This document shows positions 8,219 through 17,097 of a stretch of DNA of 37,584 nt, in pieces. A model generated the notes under the pieces. It was not told where the DNA came from. It saw only the letters and a program-made list of their open reading frames with translations, and did no database searches. A program made the position numbers and the translations under genes. Source of the stretch: an uncultured Porphyromonadaceae bacterium (GTDB lineage: Bacteria; Bacteroidota; Bacteroidia; Bacteroidales; Muribaculaceae); the NCBI GenBank assembly GCA_947177635.1, contig CAMWVQ010000022.1, positions 1-37,584 on the forward strand, in the 5' to 3' direction. Position 1 is the stretch's first letter. The number at the start of each line of letters is the position of its first letter.

Positions 8219-8934
8219 ACACCAACAGCTACATCCCCCGCCTTTACGACTTCCTGGCCGAACTCGGCCGACGCCAGGACCGCCAGTGGTTCAAGGAGAA
8301 CAAGCCTCTTTACGACGACCTGCGCGCAGCCTGGATTGCCGACATGGACCGCCTGATCGCCCTCTGCGCCCAATGGTGGCCCGAGCTCAACGGCCAGACC
8401 GGAGCCGGTTCGGTCTACCGCATCTACCGCGACACCCGCTTCTCACCCGACAAGTCTCCCTACAAGACATACTTCTCAGGGACAGTATCACCACGCGGAC
8501 GCTCCTCATCGGCCGCACACCTCCCCGGCTACTACATACAGGTAGGCCCCGGACGCGACGGAGGCGCCTCCGACAACTACGAAGCCGACTCAAGCGGCCT
8601 TTACGGCGGGTTATGGTGCCCCGAAAGCGCCATACTGAAAAAGCTCCGCAAAGCCATCGTCGACAACATCGACGAATTCGAGGAGATAATCAACGAGCCA
8701 CGCCTGGCCGCGCTCTTCCCCGGATGGTACGGCCCCAGGCTCAAGACCATCCCCAAAGGCTACGACCGCGACCATCCCCAGGCCGAACTCCTCCGCCTGA
8801 AAGAATACGGCCGCTTCATGCCCCAGGGGAAGGAATTCTTCAGCGACCCCGGATGGCCCGAGAAAGCCGCCGGACATTTCGAGATACTCCACCCCCTGCT
8901 GAGATTTCTCGAATACTCCATAAACGAAGAATAA
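8215..8934 (+). CDS. DUF2461 (TIGR02453) family protein
   Basis: A 239-residue soluble protein of the DUF2461 family, whose function is not established. Family features include the N-terminal FLAELGRRQDRQWFKENK stretch (residues 12-29), YRIYRDTRFSPDKSPYKT (near 72-89) and a GGxWCPE-like segment near 133. An ATG five codons earlier (8200) is possible, but the bases there (GGGAGGA) make a good ribosome-binding site for the ATG at 8215, and the family N-terminus starts at that codon. It is the last gene of the psd-pssA unit. Confidence 0.88.
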   Translation: MNTNSYIPRLYDFLAELGRRQDRQWFKENKPLYDDLRAAWIADMDRLIALCAQWWPELNGQTGAGSVYRIYRDTRFSPDKSPYKTYFSGTVSPRGRSSSAAHLPGYYIQVGPGRDGGASDNYEADSSGLYGGLWCPESAILKKLRKAIVDNIDEFEEIINEPRLAALFPGWYGPRLKTIPKGYDRDHPQAELLRLKEYGRFMPQGKEFFSDPGWPEKAAGHFEILHPLLRFLEYSINEE

Positions 8935-8983
8935 AACCACAAAAATAATCAGCGACAGACACCCGCGGGCGGAGAAAAATCAC

Positions 8984-8991
8984 TACCTTTG
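8984..8991 (+). promoter_or_regulatory. -7 element of the pfkA promoter
   Basis: TACCTTTG matches the Bacteroidetes -7 box, about 50 bases before the pfkA start. The expected -33 position has no TTTG. Confidence 0.55.
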
Positions 8992-9041
8992 CCGGGAGAT
9001 TATCAATCTGAAAAGACATCATCAAGAAATACAAGAAGGCC

Positions 9042-10022
9042 ATGGCAGAAATAAAATGTATAGGCATACTGACCTCCGGAGGTGACGCCCCCGGAATGAA
9101 CGCGGCCATCCGCGCCGTCACACGCGCGGCCATCTTCGCCGGATTCAAAGTAAAAGGCATCTACCGAGGATACCGCGGACTGGTGACAGACGAGATAGTG
9201 GAATTCACCACCGCCAACGTATCCAACATCATACAGCGCGGAGGAACAATCCTCAAAACCGCGCGATGCAAGGAATTCCAGACCCCCGAAGGACGCCAGC
9301 TCGCCTATGACACCCTCCGCCGCCACGGCATCGACGCCCTCGTCGTGATCGGCGGTGACGGCTCGCTCACCGGCGCGCGCATCTTCGCCAACGAGTTCAA
9401 CCTCCCCATCATCGGCCTTCCCGGAACAATCGACAACGACCTCTTCGGCACCGACACCACCATCGGATACGACACCGCCCTGAACACCATCATGGAATGT
9501 GTCGACAAAATCCGCGACACCGCAACCTCCCACGAACGCCTCTTCTTCATCGAGGTGATGGGCCGCGACGCCGGCTTCCTCGCCCTCAACGGAGCCATCG
9601 CCTCCGGAGCCGAAGCCGCCATCATCCCCGAAATCTCCACCGAGGCCGACCAGCTCGCCGACCTCATCGAGAACGGCTTCCGCAAGAGCAAGAACTCCTC
9701 GATAGTGCTCGTGGCCGAAAGCCCCGTTACCGGCGGCGCGATGGCCATCGCCAAACGCGTCGAAGAGGAATACCCCCAGTATGACGTGCGAGTGTCGATT
9801 CTCGGCCACCTCCAGCGAGGCGGCTCCCCCACCGCCCACGACCGCATCCTGGCCTCACGCATGGGAGCCGCCGCCATCGACGCCCTGCTCGACGACCAGC
9901 GCAACGTCATGATCGGCATCAAGAACGACGAGATTGTCTACGTCCCCTTCGTCAAGGCCATCAAGAACGACAAGCCCATCAACCGCGACCTGCTCAACAC
10001 CCTGCGTCGCCTCTCCATCTGA
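9042..10022 (+). CDS. pfkA: ATP-dependent 6-phosphofructokinase
   Basis: Phosphorylates fructose 6-phosphate in glycolysis. It has 326 residues, close to the bacterial PfkA length. The phosphate loop is [14 protein letters not shown] (residues 13-26). [12 protein letters not shown] (101-112) has glycine after GGD, which is usual for ATP-using rather than pyrophosphate-using enzymes. The catalytic motif is PGTIDND (127-133, general base D131), and the substrate-binding [10 protein letters not shown] lies near 258-267. It is monocistronic: its own promoter lies upstream and a strong hairpin directly downstream. Confidence 0.96.
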   Translation: MAEIKCIGILTSGGDAPGMNAAIRAVTRAAIFAGFKVKGIYRGYRGLVTDEIVEFTTANVSNIIQRGGTILKTARCKEFQTPEGRQLAYDTLRRHGIDALVVIGGDGSLTGARIFANEFNLPIIGLPGTIDNDLFGTDTTIGYDTALNTIMECVDKIRDTATSHERLFFIEVMGRDAGFLALNGAIASGAEAAIIPEISTEADQLADLIENGFRKSKNSSIVLVAESPVTGGAMAIAKRVEEEYPQYDVRVSILGHLQRGGSPTAHDRILASRMGAAAIDALLDDQRNVMIGIKNDEIVYVPFVKAIKNDKPINRDLLNTLRRLSI

Positions 10023-10044
10023 TTCAACTCCAAGACACCTGATA

Positions 10045-10088
10045 CGGCAAGCTATGACCAGTCTCCGGCCATAGCTTGCCGCATTATT
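10045..10088 (+). terminator. Terminator after pfkA
   Basis: A perfect 12-bp stem, CGGCAAGCTATG (10045-10056) with 10070-10081, and a 13-base loop, followed by the AT-rich stretch CATTATTATTC. It starts 23 bases after the pfkA stop. The stem could also act on transcription coming from tnaA on the other strand. Confidence 0.7.
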
Positions 10089-10098
10089 ATTCAAGGGG

Positions 10099-10370
10099 TC
10101 GCACGCAGATTCCGCAGATACGCAGATTTCCCGCAGATATAAAGGAAGGTCTCACAGATTACACAGATTACACAGATGCCATCCGGATGGAAATACAACA
10201 ACGTTCCATCCGGATGGCATCTGTGTAATCTGTGTAATCTGCGAGACCTTTCCCAAAATCCGCTTAATCTTGATTATCTCTAAAATAATCTGCGAGGAAT
10301 CTGCGTATCCGCGTAATCTGCGTGAGATATTTAATCTGCGTGAGATATTTAATCTGCGTGAGACCTTGGG
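10099..10370. repeat. Dispersed inverted-repeat element, copy 1
   Basis: The core is a 45-base arm (10148-10192) that pairs with 10204-10248 with a single mismatch, around an 11-base loop. Each arm carries repeats of CAGATTACA and the palindrome CCATCCGGATGG. Flanking bases consist of degenerate CGCAGAT or ATCTGCG words. A second copy with the same layout lies at 20133-20390. No coding potential is apparent. Both copies sit between convergent genes. Confidence 0.85.
10315..10365 (+). repeat. 18-bp tandem repeat inside element copy 1
   Basis: AATCTGCGTGAGATATTT occurs twice in full (10315-10332, 10333-10350), and a third copy begins at 10351 and ends as AATCTGCGTGAGACC. The second element copy has no such expansion, so this is a local duplication. 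Confidence 0.85.
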
Positions 10371-10396
10371 GAGATCCGGGAGGGTAAAGCGGGCCG

Positions 10397-11773
10397 TTAC
10401 TCGGCAGGGGCGAGCTTGACGGTGAAGTGGCGCATCAGCTCAGCCTCCCAGGTAATGCGCAGGCCACGGGTGATTGACTCGCGGCGGTCGTAGACATTCT
10501 TCAGGGCCACGGCTATGACATCCATATGGTTGTCGGTGTAGACCCTGCGCGGGATGGCCAGGCGCAGCAGGTCGAGACCGCCGAAACGGTTCTCACGGGT
10601 GACGGGGTCTCGGTCGGCGAGGATATAGCCGATTTCGCAACCACGGATACCCGCCTCGCGGTAAAGCTCCACGGTAAGTGTCTGCGCCGGGAACTCCTCG
10701 CGGGGGACATGGGTCAGCACCTTCGAGGCGTCCACGAAAATGGCGTGGCCGCCGGCCGGACGCTGGTAGGGGATGCCGAACTCATCGAGACGCTTGGCGA
10801 GGTATTCCACCTGGTGGATGCGGCTATGCAGATTGTCAAACTCGGTGTTCTCGTCGAGACCGACGGCCAGGGCCTCCATATCGCGGCCATTCATACCGCC
10901 GTAGGTCAGATACCCCTCGAAAGGTATGCAGAAACGCTTGGCCCCCTCATACCAGTCTTCGTGGCGAGTGGCGATGAAGCCACCCATGTTCACGATTCCA
11001 TCCTTCTTTGCCGACATCGTCATGGCGTCGGCCAGCGAGAAGATTTCACGCACTATCTCCTTTATGGAGCGGTCGGCCTGACCCTCCTCGCGGGTCTTGA
11101 TGAAATAGGCGTTCTCGGCGAAACGGGCGGAGTCGAGGATGACGCGCTTGCCCCACTTGTCGGCAACGCGGCGCACATCGCGCAGGTTCCGGAGCGAAAC
11201 AGGCTGTCCCCCGGCGGTGTTGTTTGTGATGGTTACGATGATGAAAGGAATCCGGTCGTGGTGTTCCTCAAGGGCCTTCTCAAGCTTGGCGATGTCGACA
11301 TTCCCCTTGAAAGGCACCTCAAGCTGGGTGTCGCGGGCCTCATCGACGGTGCAGTCGAGGGCAAACGCCTTGCGGCTCTCGATATGCCCCTTGGTGGTGT
11401 CGAAATGTGAATTGCCCGGAACGATGTCACCCTCCTTCACCAGGTGGCTGAACAACACATTCTCGGCGGCACGTCCCTGATGGGTCGGTATGAAATAGTC
11501 GAATCCCGTGAGCTTCCCGACCATCTCTTTCAGGCGGAAGAAGGAGCGCGCGCCGGCATAACTCTCGTCGCCGGTCATCATCGCGCCCCACTGGCGGTCG
11601 CTCATCGCACCGGTGCCCGAGTCGGTCAGCAGGTCGATGTAGACCTGGTCGGCGCGCAATTGGAAGACATTGTAATGGGCGTCGCGGAGCCACTGCTCAC
11701 GCTCCTCGCGGGTCGACTTGCGGATAGGCTCGACCATCTTGATTTTCCAGGATTCTGCAAAGGGTAATTCCAT
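10397..11773 (-). CDS. tnaA: Tryptophanase (tryptophan indole-lyase)
   Basis: A pyridoxal-phosphate enzyme that splits tryptophan into indole, pyruvate and ammonia. It has 458 residues from the ATG at 11773. The frame stays open a further 46 codons upstream, but that part covers a terminator and is not protein-like. The cofactor lysine is K257 in MSAKKDGIVNMGG. Other family blocks are TGDESYAGARSFF (67-79), PTHQGRAAEN and IPRRVYT near the C-terminus. Tyrosine phenol-lyase is a close relative; the GCEIGYILADRDP segment looks more like tryptophanase, so indole formation is the better guess. No tnaC-like leader peptide or tnaB transporter gene is adjacent. The small-RNA-like unit lies about 115 bases upstream. 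Confidence 0.88.
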   Translation of the reverse strand: MELPFAESWKIKMVEPIRKSTREEREQWLRDAHYNVFQLRADQVYIDLLTDSGTGAMSDRQWGAMMTGDESYAGARSFFRLKEMVGKLTGFDYFIPTHQGRAAENVLFSHLVKEGDIVPGNSHFDTTKGHIESRKAFALDCTVDEARDTQLEVPFKGNVDIAKLEKALEEHHDRIPFIIVTITNNTAGGQPVSLRNLRDVRRVADKWGKRVILDSARFAENAYFIKTREEGQADRSIKEIVREIFSLADAMTMSAKKDGIVNMGGFIATRHEDWYEGAKRFCIPFEGYLTYGGMNGRDMEALAVGLDENTEFDNLHSRIHQVEYLAKRLDEFGIPYQRPAGGHAIFVDASKVLTHVPREEFPAQTLTVELYREAGIRGCEIGYILADRDPVTRENRFGGLDLLRLAIPRRVYTDNHMDVIAVALKNVYDRRESITRGLRITWEAELMRHFTVKLAPAE

Positions 11774-11889
11774 GGTGTCGTGTCGTTGAAATTCGGTTGA
11801 TTTAAGGTAGAATAACCGCCCCTGAGGGGCCATAAACGTTACGGCACGCAATTTAGGGAAAAAATCCGGGGTGTGCAAGCATAGCGACA

Positions 11890-11966
11890 AAATAAAAAAA
11901 GGTCGTTTCACAACGACCTTTCTCCTTTAAACCTTTATCTTAATCTAATACTATGAAAAACACACA
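11890..11966 (-). ncRNA. Small-RNA-like unit 2 (or tnaA leader with attenuator)
   Basis: On the minus strand a promoter (TTG at 12000-11998, 20 bases, GAACTTTG at 11977-11970) is followed by GTTTTTCATAGTATTAGATT and then an intrinsic terminator. The terminator stem pairs 11898-11907 with 11912-11921 (10 bp, perfect, 4-base loop) and ends in TTTTTTTATTTT. The 5' segment matches unit 1 near 6200; the hairpins do not match. Since no other good promoter is seen before tnaA, terminator read-through could be the main route to tnaA transcription. Confidence 0.55.
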
Positions 11967-11969
11967 GTG

Positions 11970-12000
11970 CAAAGTTCAGAATTATTTCTGACTTTTGCAA
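11970..12000 (-). promoter_or_regulatory. Promoter of small-RNA-like unit 2 / tnaA
   Basis: On the minus strand, TTG (12000-11998), a 20-base spacer, then GAACTTTG (11977-11970), one base off the TAnnTTTG consensus. It lies between the bioB terminator and the unit 2 hairpin. Confidence 0.5.
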
Positions 12001-12019
12001 GCTTTTTTGGAAAAAATTC

Positions 12020-12069
12020 ACTTAAAAAATCAGCCCGACATTTTCCCGGGAAAACATCAGGCTGATTTT
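12020..12069 (-). terminator. Terminator after bioB
   Basis: The outer stem GGCTGATTTT pairs with AAAATCAGCC (12026-12035 with 12060-12069). Inside it is a 14-bp perfect palindrome TTTTCCCGGGAAAA (12041-12054), separated by short unpaired bulges. On the minus strand the structure ends in TTTTTTAAG. It starts 60 bases after the bioB stop. Confidence 0.75.
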
Positions 12070-12128
12070 CAAAATTTTACGTTTGTGACCTGTTTTCACA
12101 TTGGCCACGCCGGCAAGAATCGTACGGC

Positions 12129-13097
12129 TCAGAAATCATATCCGGCCGACTCGATAAGGGGCTTGTCATCCGCCACCTTCGAGCCGATGGTTGTCAGCAG
12201 GTCACCGACGATACCGCCGTTCATACCTATCTGCAACGCCCGCAACTGTGTGGCGCGGCTCAGGCGCGCGCGTCCCCCGGCGAAACGCAGGATGGTGCGC
12301 GGATGCACGAACCGGAATATCGCTATCGCGTCAAGCACCTCCTCTTCGGTCAGCGGCGCCATCCCCTCCAGCGGCGTCCCGGGAATCGGGCACAGCAGGT
12401 TGATGGGAATCGAATGAGGCTCCACGCGCCGCAGCTCCAAGGCAAGCTCCACACGCTGGCGCGGGGTCTCACCCATTCCGATGATGCCGCCGCTGCAGAC
12501 CTCGAAACCGATTTCGCGGGCTATGTCTATGGTCTTGATCTTGTCTTCCACCGTATGGGTCGAGCAGAGCGTGGGGAAAAACGAAGGAGCCGCCTCAAGG
12601 TTGCAATGGTAGCGGGTGACACCCGAGTCATAAAGCTTCTGCAGCTCCTCGCGCCCGAGCAACCCCATTGACGCGCAAAGGTGCATGCCTCCTTTGCAGC
12701 TCAGTTCACGGTAATAGCCACACACGGTGTCGAGGGCCTCTCCCCTCATTGCGCGGCCGCTGGTCACCAGCGAGAAGCGCCGTATCCCCTGCAGACGGTT
12801 GTGTTCGGCTACCGACATACACTGCTCCCGGCTTATCAGCGGATACACCTCCACCTCGGTCTTGTGGTGGGCCGACTGGGCGCACCATTTGCAATTCTCC
12901 GGACATTTCCCCGAACGCGCATTGACTATCGAGCATGAATCGAACTCTTTCGGACAGAATCGGCGGGTAATCTCACACGCGCTGTCCCACAGCTCCTCAT
13001 GCTGCGACGGGGTGATGTCACACAGGCCAAAGGCCTCATCGGCAGAGATTTCCCCGCCTTCAAGTATCTTGTTTTTCAGTGATTGGATATCAACCAT
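12129..13097 (-). CDS. bioB: Biotin synthase
   Basis: A radical-SAM enzyme that inserts sulfur into dethiobiotin, the last step of biotin synthesis. It has 322 residues. The radical-SAM cluster is C65, C69 and C72 in GKCPENCKWCAQS. Further family blocks are RFSLVTSGR, YHCNLEAAPSFFP and GGIIGMGE. Asparagine and arginine residues typical of the second cluster site are present (NLLCPIPGTPL, ILRFAGGRARL). It stands alone here; no other bio genes are adjacent. A TAATTTTG -7 element (complement of 13120-13127) precedes it on the minus strand. Confidence 0.95.
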   Translation of the reverse strand: MVDIQSLKNKILEGGEISADEAFGLCDITPSQHEELWDSACEITRRFCPKEFDSCSIVNARSGKCPENCKWCAQSAHHKTEVEVYPLISREQCMSVAEHNRLQGIRRFSLVTSGRAMRGEALDTVCGYYRELSCKGGMHLCASMGLLGREELQKLYDSGVTRYHCNLEAAPSFFPTLCSTHTVEDKIKTIDIAREIGFEVCSGGIIGMGETPRQRVELALELRRVEPHSIPINLLCPIPGTPLEGMAPLTEEEVLDAIAIFRFVHPRTILRFAGGRARLSRATQLRALQIGMNGGIVGDLLTTIGSKVADDKPLIESAGYDF

Positions 13098-13119
13098 GGC
13101 ATTTTTCCAATTAACTCCA

Positions 13120-13127
13120 CAAAATTA
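13120..13127 (-). promoter_or_regulatory. -7 element of bioB
   Basis: The minus strand reads TAATTTTG, matching TAnnTTTG, 22 bases before the bioB ATG. A matching -33 box at normal spacing is not clear. Confidence 0.5.
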
Positions 13128-13160
13128 CAAAATTCTGCCATCAATCTTAATATTTTTTTG

Positions 13161-13168
13161 TATTTTTG
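13161..13168 (+). promoter_or_regulatory. -7 element of the 13251 surface-protein gene
   Basis: TATTTTTG fits TAnnTTTG and lies about 80 bases before the start codon, back to back with the bioB promoter. The -33 box is weak. Confidence 0.45.
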
Positions 13169-13250
13169 CGACATCAGTATTCATCACTTTCACCAATCAA
13201 TCAATCAACATAAAACCATCCCGACTGTATTAGAATTAAATTAAGTGCTA

Positions 13251-16200
13251 ATGATCAAGAAGTTATCCCTCTTGTGCGGAGGACTGGCCACTGCCGGATT
13301 CCTCGCCGCCATCGGACTGCCCGACCAGAAGGAACAGCCGACCGTGCCCCCCACAGCCGAAAAGACAACCACCGTGGCCCCGCGCCTGGTGGAGCTTGGA
13401 GCTTCACGGACAATCCCCCACCGTGCCCCTGACGGAGGCTACACCGCCCCCGTGACATTCTCCCCCACCCCGGAGCAGTTTGCCGAATGCACCATCATCG
13501 ACGGCAACGGCGACGGCAAGACATGGGGACTCGACGGGGAGTATTTCAAATACTCCTACAGCTACAGCCTGCAGGCCGACGACTGGTGCATACTCCCGGC
13601 CATGAACCTCGAAGCCGGAACCTACAAGGTTTCCTTCACCTACAAGACCCGAAACGACCAGGAGGACTTCAAGCTATGTATAGGCTCCTCCACCGACCCC
13701 GCCTCCATGACGATGACCCTCATGGAGAAGACATCATACAACAACACCAATGACGTCACAGAGTCACGGACTGTGGAAATCCCCTCAGACGGCACCTGGC
13801 ACTTCGGCCTGTATGCCTTCTCCCCGGCCAACAAGTTCTACATATATTTTAAGGACATATCTATAGAGAAGCTATCTCTTGATCAGCCGAAAGCGCCGGC
13901 GCTTTCAGTCGAGGCCGACGGCCTCGACTGCGCCCTGACCGTCACCCTCCCCACCGAGACACTCGGCGGAGACCCGCTGACCGCGACGACCGTCACCGCC
14001 ACGGTCTCGCTCGACGGCAATGAAATCGAGTCAGGCACATTCTCTGGCACTCCCGGCGAGTCGAAGGTGCTCAACTTCAACGTCGCCACAAGCGGCACAC
14101 ACCTCATCTCGGCCAGGGCCACCGTCGGAGACCTCCTCTCCGAACCCGCCACCGTGGAACACAAGTTCACCAAAAAACAGCCCGTCCCCACCCCTCTGGG
14201 CTACACCTTCCTCCCCGACAGCGACGAGTTCGAATGGTGTACGGTAATCAACGCCAATGATGACTCCAGCACCTGGGAATGGAGTGCGAGCGGATATCCC
14301 TCCGGCAACTCCGCAGGCGACGGCTCCTTCCGCTACAACTATTCCTGGTTCAACCCCGGCGACGACTGGATTATCCTTCCCGCATTCGAAGGGAGCGCGG
14401 CCGGCGCGAGGAAAGTCACCTTCAACGTGGCCACGAGATACAACAACGAGGGGCTGGAGGTCTGCATGGCCTATGAACCCTCCGTCGAGGCCCTGAGCCA
14501 GAATGTGTTGTGGAGAAACGAGGCTTTCCAGTCCCCTGAATCTTTCCAGACCGAAGAGGCCATCTTCCCGGTCGAGGAGGGACGCCAGTTCTACATCGCC
14601 TTCCACGCAATATCTCCCACCAGTGCCTCTTATCTCTATCTGCAGAACATATCAGTGAACGAGACCGACGGCACAGCCCCGCAGGCCTCCGCGCTCACCG
14701 ACCCCGACTTTGACGGCGGCGACGGAACGGTCACCATCACCTTCCCCACCCACAACCTCGCCGGTGAACCGATGGCGGCTTCAACCACACTGTTCGCCGA
14801 CATAACCCTCGACGGTGAAACCTACGGCAGCCCGCTCCAGGGCGCGCCCGGCGAAAGCAGACAGATAAGCTTCGACGACCTGATGCTGGGTTCCCACACC
14901 GTGACGGCCACCACATACCTTCTCGGCGATAATGGCGAAAAGGTCGGCAGCCAGACAAGCACCATCTCGTTCAAATGCCGCATCTCCTCATCTTTCTCTT
15001 ACAGCCTGCCTCTCGACCTGACCCTCAACAAGGACATCTTCGAGAACTTCCTGGTAATCGACGCCAATGAGGATGACCGCACATGGACGGGTGAGGACAA
15101 CTCTTTCAAATACTCTTACAGCGGCTCAAACGTGGCTGACGACTGGTTCATATCCCCCGCTATCGAGGTCACAGACGGCGGCAAACTCTATGACATAGCC
15201 ATCAGCGTGAAATGCCAGTCATCGAACAACCCCGAGGACATCGAGGTGTTCATCGGACGCGAGCAGAGCATCGAGGCTATGACCATCGAGGCCATCGCCA
15301 AGACCACCATCACCAATGATGAAGACTGGATGCGCCTTGAGAACACCATCGCCCTGGAGGAGGCCGGCCGTTACTACATCGGCGTGCACTGCGTTTCCGC
15401 CCAGAACAAATATTACCTCTTTGTCAACAGGCTTGAGATGATGGAAAGCCAGGCCAACCTGGACACTCCGGCAGCCGTGTCTGACCTCTCCGGCGACGGC
15501 CTCGAGACCGGCGAGCTGCTGGCCGACATCTCATTCAAGTTCCCGACACAGACTAACGGCGGCGACGAGCTCGACCCTGGAACCCAGCTGACCGCCACCG
15601 TCACAAGCGCGAGCGAGTCGAAGACCGTCGAAGGGAAACCCGGAGAAGATGGCGCGGTGCGCGTCGCCTGCCCCTCGGGCAAGTCTCAGGTGACAGTGAC
15701 AGTATCCTCTGCCGTCGGCGTCGGCCCCCGTTCCTCAATCGAGGTCAACTGCGGCCTTGACCGCCCGACCGCCCCGGTAATCACCGCCCTGACCGTAGCG
15801 GAAGACAACATGAGCGTCAAAATCGACTACCAGGCCATCACCACCGGAGTTTCTGGCGGCCACGTCAACCCCGGCGGCATGGACTATTACCTCTGGGAAT
15901 GGGACGCCGACGATGAAGACTGGTATCAGATTGACGTCACCGACGAACTTTCAATGACCTATGAGCTTGAATACGCCAACTCACCCCTGACCATGCTCAC
16001 CCTCGGCCTGCAGGCCTACAACGGCATGAACTCCGGCTCGTCGATGACATCATTCACCGTGGTCCTCGGCAGGCCATACACCCTCCCGATGGATGAGACA
16101 TTCGAGAACGCCACCCTCCACTACCAGCCGCTGGCCCTCGGCTCATCGCTGGGCGCCGAGTACTCCCCCACCTGGGGCCTCGTCGACCCCTCAGACATCA

Positions 16201-16802
16201 TCGCCACCGCCACATCGGCAGAGGGTGGATATGCCCTTTACGGCCACACGTCCTGGAACCGTGGCGACTCCTTCATCTACATCCCGAAGTTCTCCACAGA
16301 GGGTGTCGACGACGCCGAAATCGAGTTCTCGAGCTACCACCACCCGACCGCCTGCGAGCTGACCCTGATGGCCGCCGGATATGGAATGGAAGAGTATGTC
16401 ATCCTCGGCCAGGTAGCCATACCCCAGACCACCGAAGGCTGGAAGAAGTTCAGTTTCAGCCTCCCTGAATCACTCCAGGGGGCCAAGTGGGTTGACGCGC
16501 GCCTGCATGTCAACTTCCTCGGAGGCAGCTCCTCGATTCCGATGTTCGACTCCTACTCGGTGCGCTCAGCCTCTCAGTCAGGAGTCACCGCTGCCGAAAC
16601 CGCAGTTTCCGGCATCGTGGAAGGGAAGACCGGCGCCATTGTCTTCAACGGCTTCGCCGGCAAGACCGCACGGGTGTTCACCCCCGCAGGAGTACGGACC
16701 GCGGCAGCCGAACTGACGGCTGACAGAGTGTCGCTCCCCGCCGCCCCAGGCATATATGTAGTGACCGTAGGTGACAAGACCTTCAAGGTGGCTGTCAACT
16801 GA
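13251..16802 (+). CDS. Large secreted multidomain protein, choice-of-anchor J-like repeats, T9SS-type C-terminus
   Basis: A 1183-residue exported protein. The ATG at 13251 is preferred over a GTG two codons earlier because it begins the signal peptide (MIKKLSLLCGGLATAGFLAA). Three repeats share a W/L-x-IDxNxDxxTW ... F(K/R)Y(S/N)YS ... ADDW(C/F/I)xxPA pattern, near residues 80-210, 325-470 and 590-730. A fourth, more distant copy starts with LPMDETFENA near 945. This pattern resembles choice-of-anchor J / cleaved-adhesin beta-sandwich domains, joined by fibronectin-like linkers. The last ~75 residues (ARVFTPAGVR ... PGIYVVTVGDKTFKVAVN) look like a T9SS type A sorting domain. Probable role is adhesion or carbohydrate binding at the surface, which is inferred. 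A strong terminator follows. Confidence 0.85.
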   Translation: MIKKLSLLCGGLATAGFLAAIGLPDQKEQPTVPPTAEKTTTVAPRLVELGASRTIPHRAPDGGYTAPVTFSPTPEQFAECTIIDGNGDGKTWGLDGEYFKYSYSYSLQADDWCILPAMNLEAGTYKVSFTYKTRNDQEDFKLCIGSSTDPASMTMTLMEKTSYNNTNDVTESRTVEIPSDGTWHFGLYAFSPANKFYIYFKDISIEKLSLDQPKAPALSVEADGLDCALTVTLPTETLGGDPLTATTVTATVSLDGNEIESGTFSGTPGESKVLNFNVATSGTHLISARATVGDLLSEPATVEHKFTKKQPVPTPLGYTFLPDSDEFEWCTVINANDDSSTWEWSASGYPSGNSAGDGSFRYNYSWFNPGDDWIILPAFEGSAAGARKVTFNVATRYNNEGLEVCMAYEPSVEALSQNVLWRNEAFQSPESFQTEEAIFPVEEGRQFYIAFHAISPTSASYLYLQNISVNETDGTAPQASALTDPDFDGGDGTVTITFPTHNLAGEPMAASTTLFADITLDGETYGSPLQGAPGESRQISFDDLMLGSHTVTATTYLLGDNGEKVGSQTSTISFKCRISSSFSYSLPLDLTLNKDIFENFLVIDANEDDRTWTGEDNSFKYSYSGSNVADDWFISPAIEVTDGGKLYDIAISVKCQSSNNPEDIEVFIGREQSIEAMTIEAIAKTTITNDEDWMRLENTIALEEAGRYYIGVHCVSAQNKYYLFVNRLEMMESQANLDTPAAVSDLSGDGLETGELLADISFKFPTQTNGGDELDPGTQLTATVTSASESKTVEGKPGEDGAVRVACPSGKSQVTVTVSSAVGVGPRSSIEVNCGLDRPTAPVITALTVAEDNMSVKIDYQAITTGVSGGHVNPGGMDYYLWEWDADDEDWYQIDVTDELSMTYELEYANSPLTMLTLGLQAYNGMNSGSSMTSFTVVLGRPYTLPMDETFENATLHYQPLALGSSLGAEYSPTWGLVDPSDIIATATSAEGGYALYGHTSWNRGDSFIYIPKFSTEGVDDAEIEFSSYHHPTACELTLMAAGYGMEEYVILGQVAIPQTTEGWKKFSFSLPESLQGAKWVDARLHVNFLGGSSSIPMFDSYSVRSASQSGVTAAETAVSGIVEGKTGAIVFNGFAGKTARVFTPAGVRTAAAELTADRVSLPAAPGIYVVTVGDKTFKVAVN

Positions 16803-16824
16803 CACCCCCTCACCCTGAATTAAC

Positions 16825-16877
16825 GGATAGCCATCCCCCCCTTCCACGGGCCGGATGGCTATCCTTGTTTTGTTTTT
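16825..16877 (+). terminator. Terminator after the 13251 gene
   Basis: A perfect 12-bp stem, GGATAGCCATCC (16825-16836) with GGATGGCTATCC (16853-16864), then the T-rich tail TTGTTTTGTTTTTT. A clear intrinsic terminator, 23 bases after the stop. Confidence 0.88.
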
Positions 16878-17078
16878 TATCGCGCTCAACACAACAGATT
16901 GCCATATTTCGTGTTAATTATGATAGATAGGATGCCCTCCGACCGGGAGCCACACCCTATATTCCAAACGTTTATACGCTAAGTAACTGGTCGAAATTAT
17001 TTTAATGTTTGTTCGAGGAAAATCTTCTAAAAATTTTGCCGAAAAAACATTGAAATAAGATGACCGGTTAGTATAAAA

Positions 17079-17086
17079 TAATTTTG
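17079..17086 (+). promoter_or_regulatory. -7 element of guaD
   Basis: TAATTTTG fits the -7 consensus only 11 bases before the ATG, implying a very short leader. The nearest TTG upstream is 26 bases away, longer than ideal. The rest of 16878-17097 shows nothing else of note. Confidence 0.4.
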
Positions 17087-17097
17087 AACAGTTACTT

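Noticed and set aside
10315-10365. Short regular repeats as a possible CRISPR array
   Set aside because: The units are contiguous 18-bp tandem copies without spacers and no cas genes are present.
11774-11911. 46 extra N-terminal codons for tnaA
   Set aside because: They cover the unit 2 hairpin side and leader, and the family N-terminus (MELPFAESWK) starts at 11773.
11953-11991. A 12-codon plus-strand frame (MKNTQCKVQNYF), possible leader peptide
   Set aside because: It lies antisense to the small-RNA-like unit promoter, has no downstream plus-strand gene, and its ATG is the complement of the conserved TTTTTCAT segment.
13226-13250. GTATTAGAATTAAATTAAG before the 13251 gene, similar to the shared segment of the small-RNA-like units
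   Set aside because: Only the first eight bases match exactly and no terminator hairpin follows; likely chance in an AT-rich leader.
16825-16864. CCGGATGGCTATC shared by the terminator after the 13251 gene and inverted-repeat copy 2
   Set aside because: A 13-base match inside otherwise unrelated structures; could be a relic, but there is too little to call a third copy.
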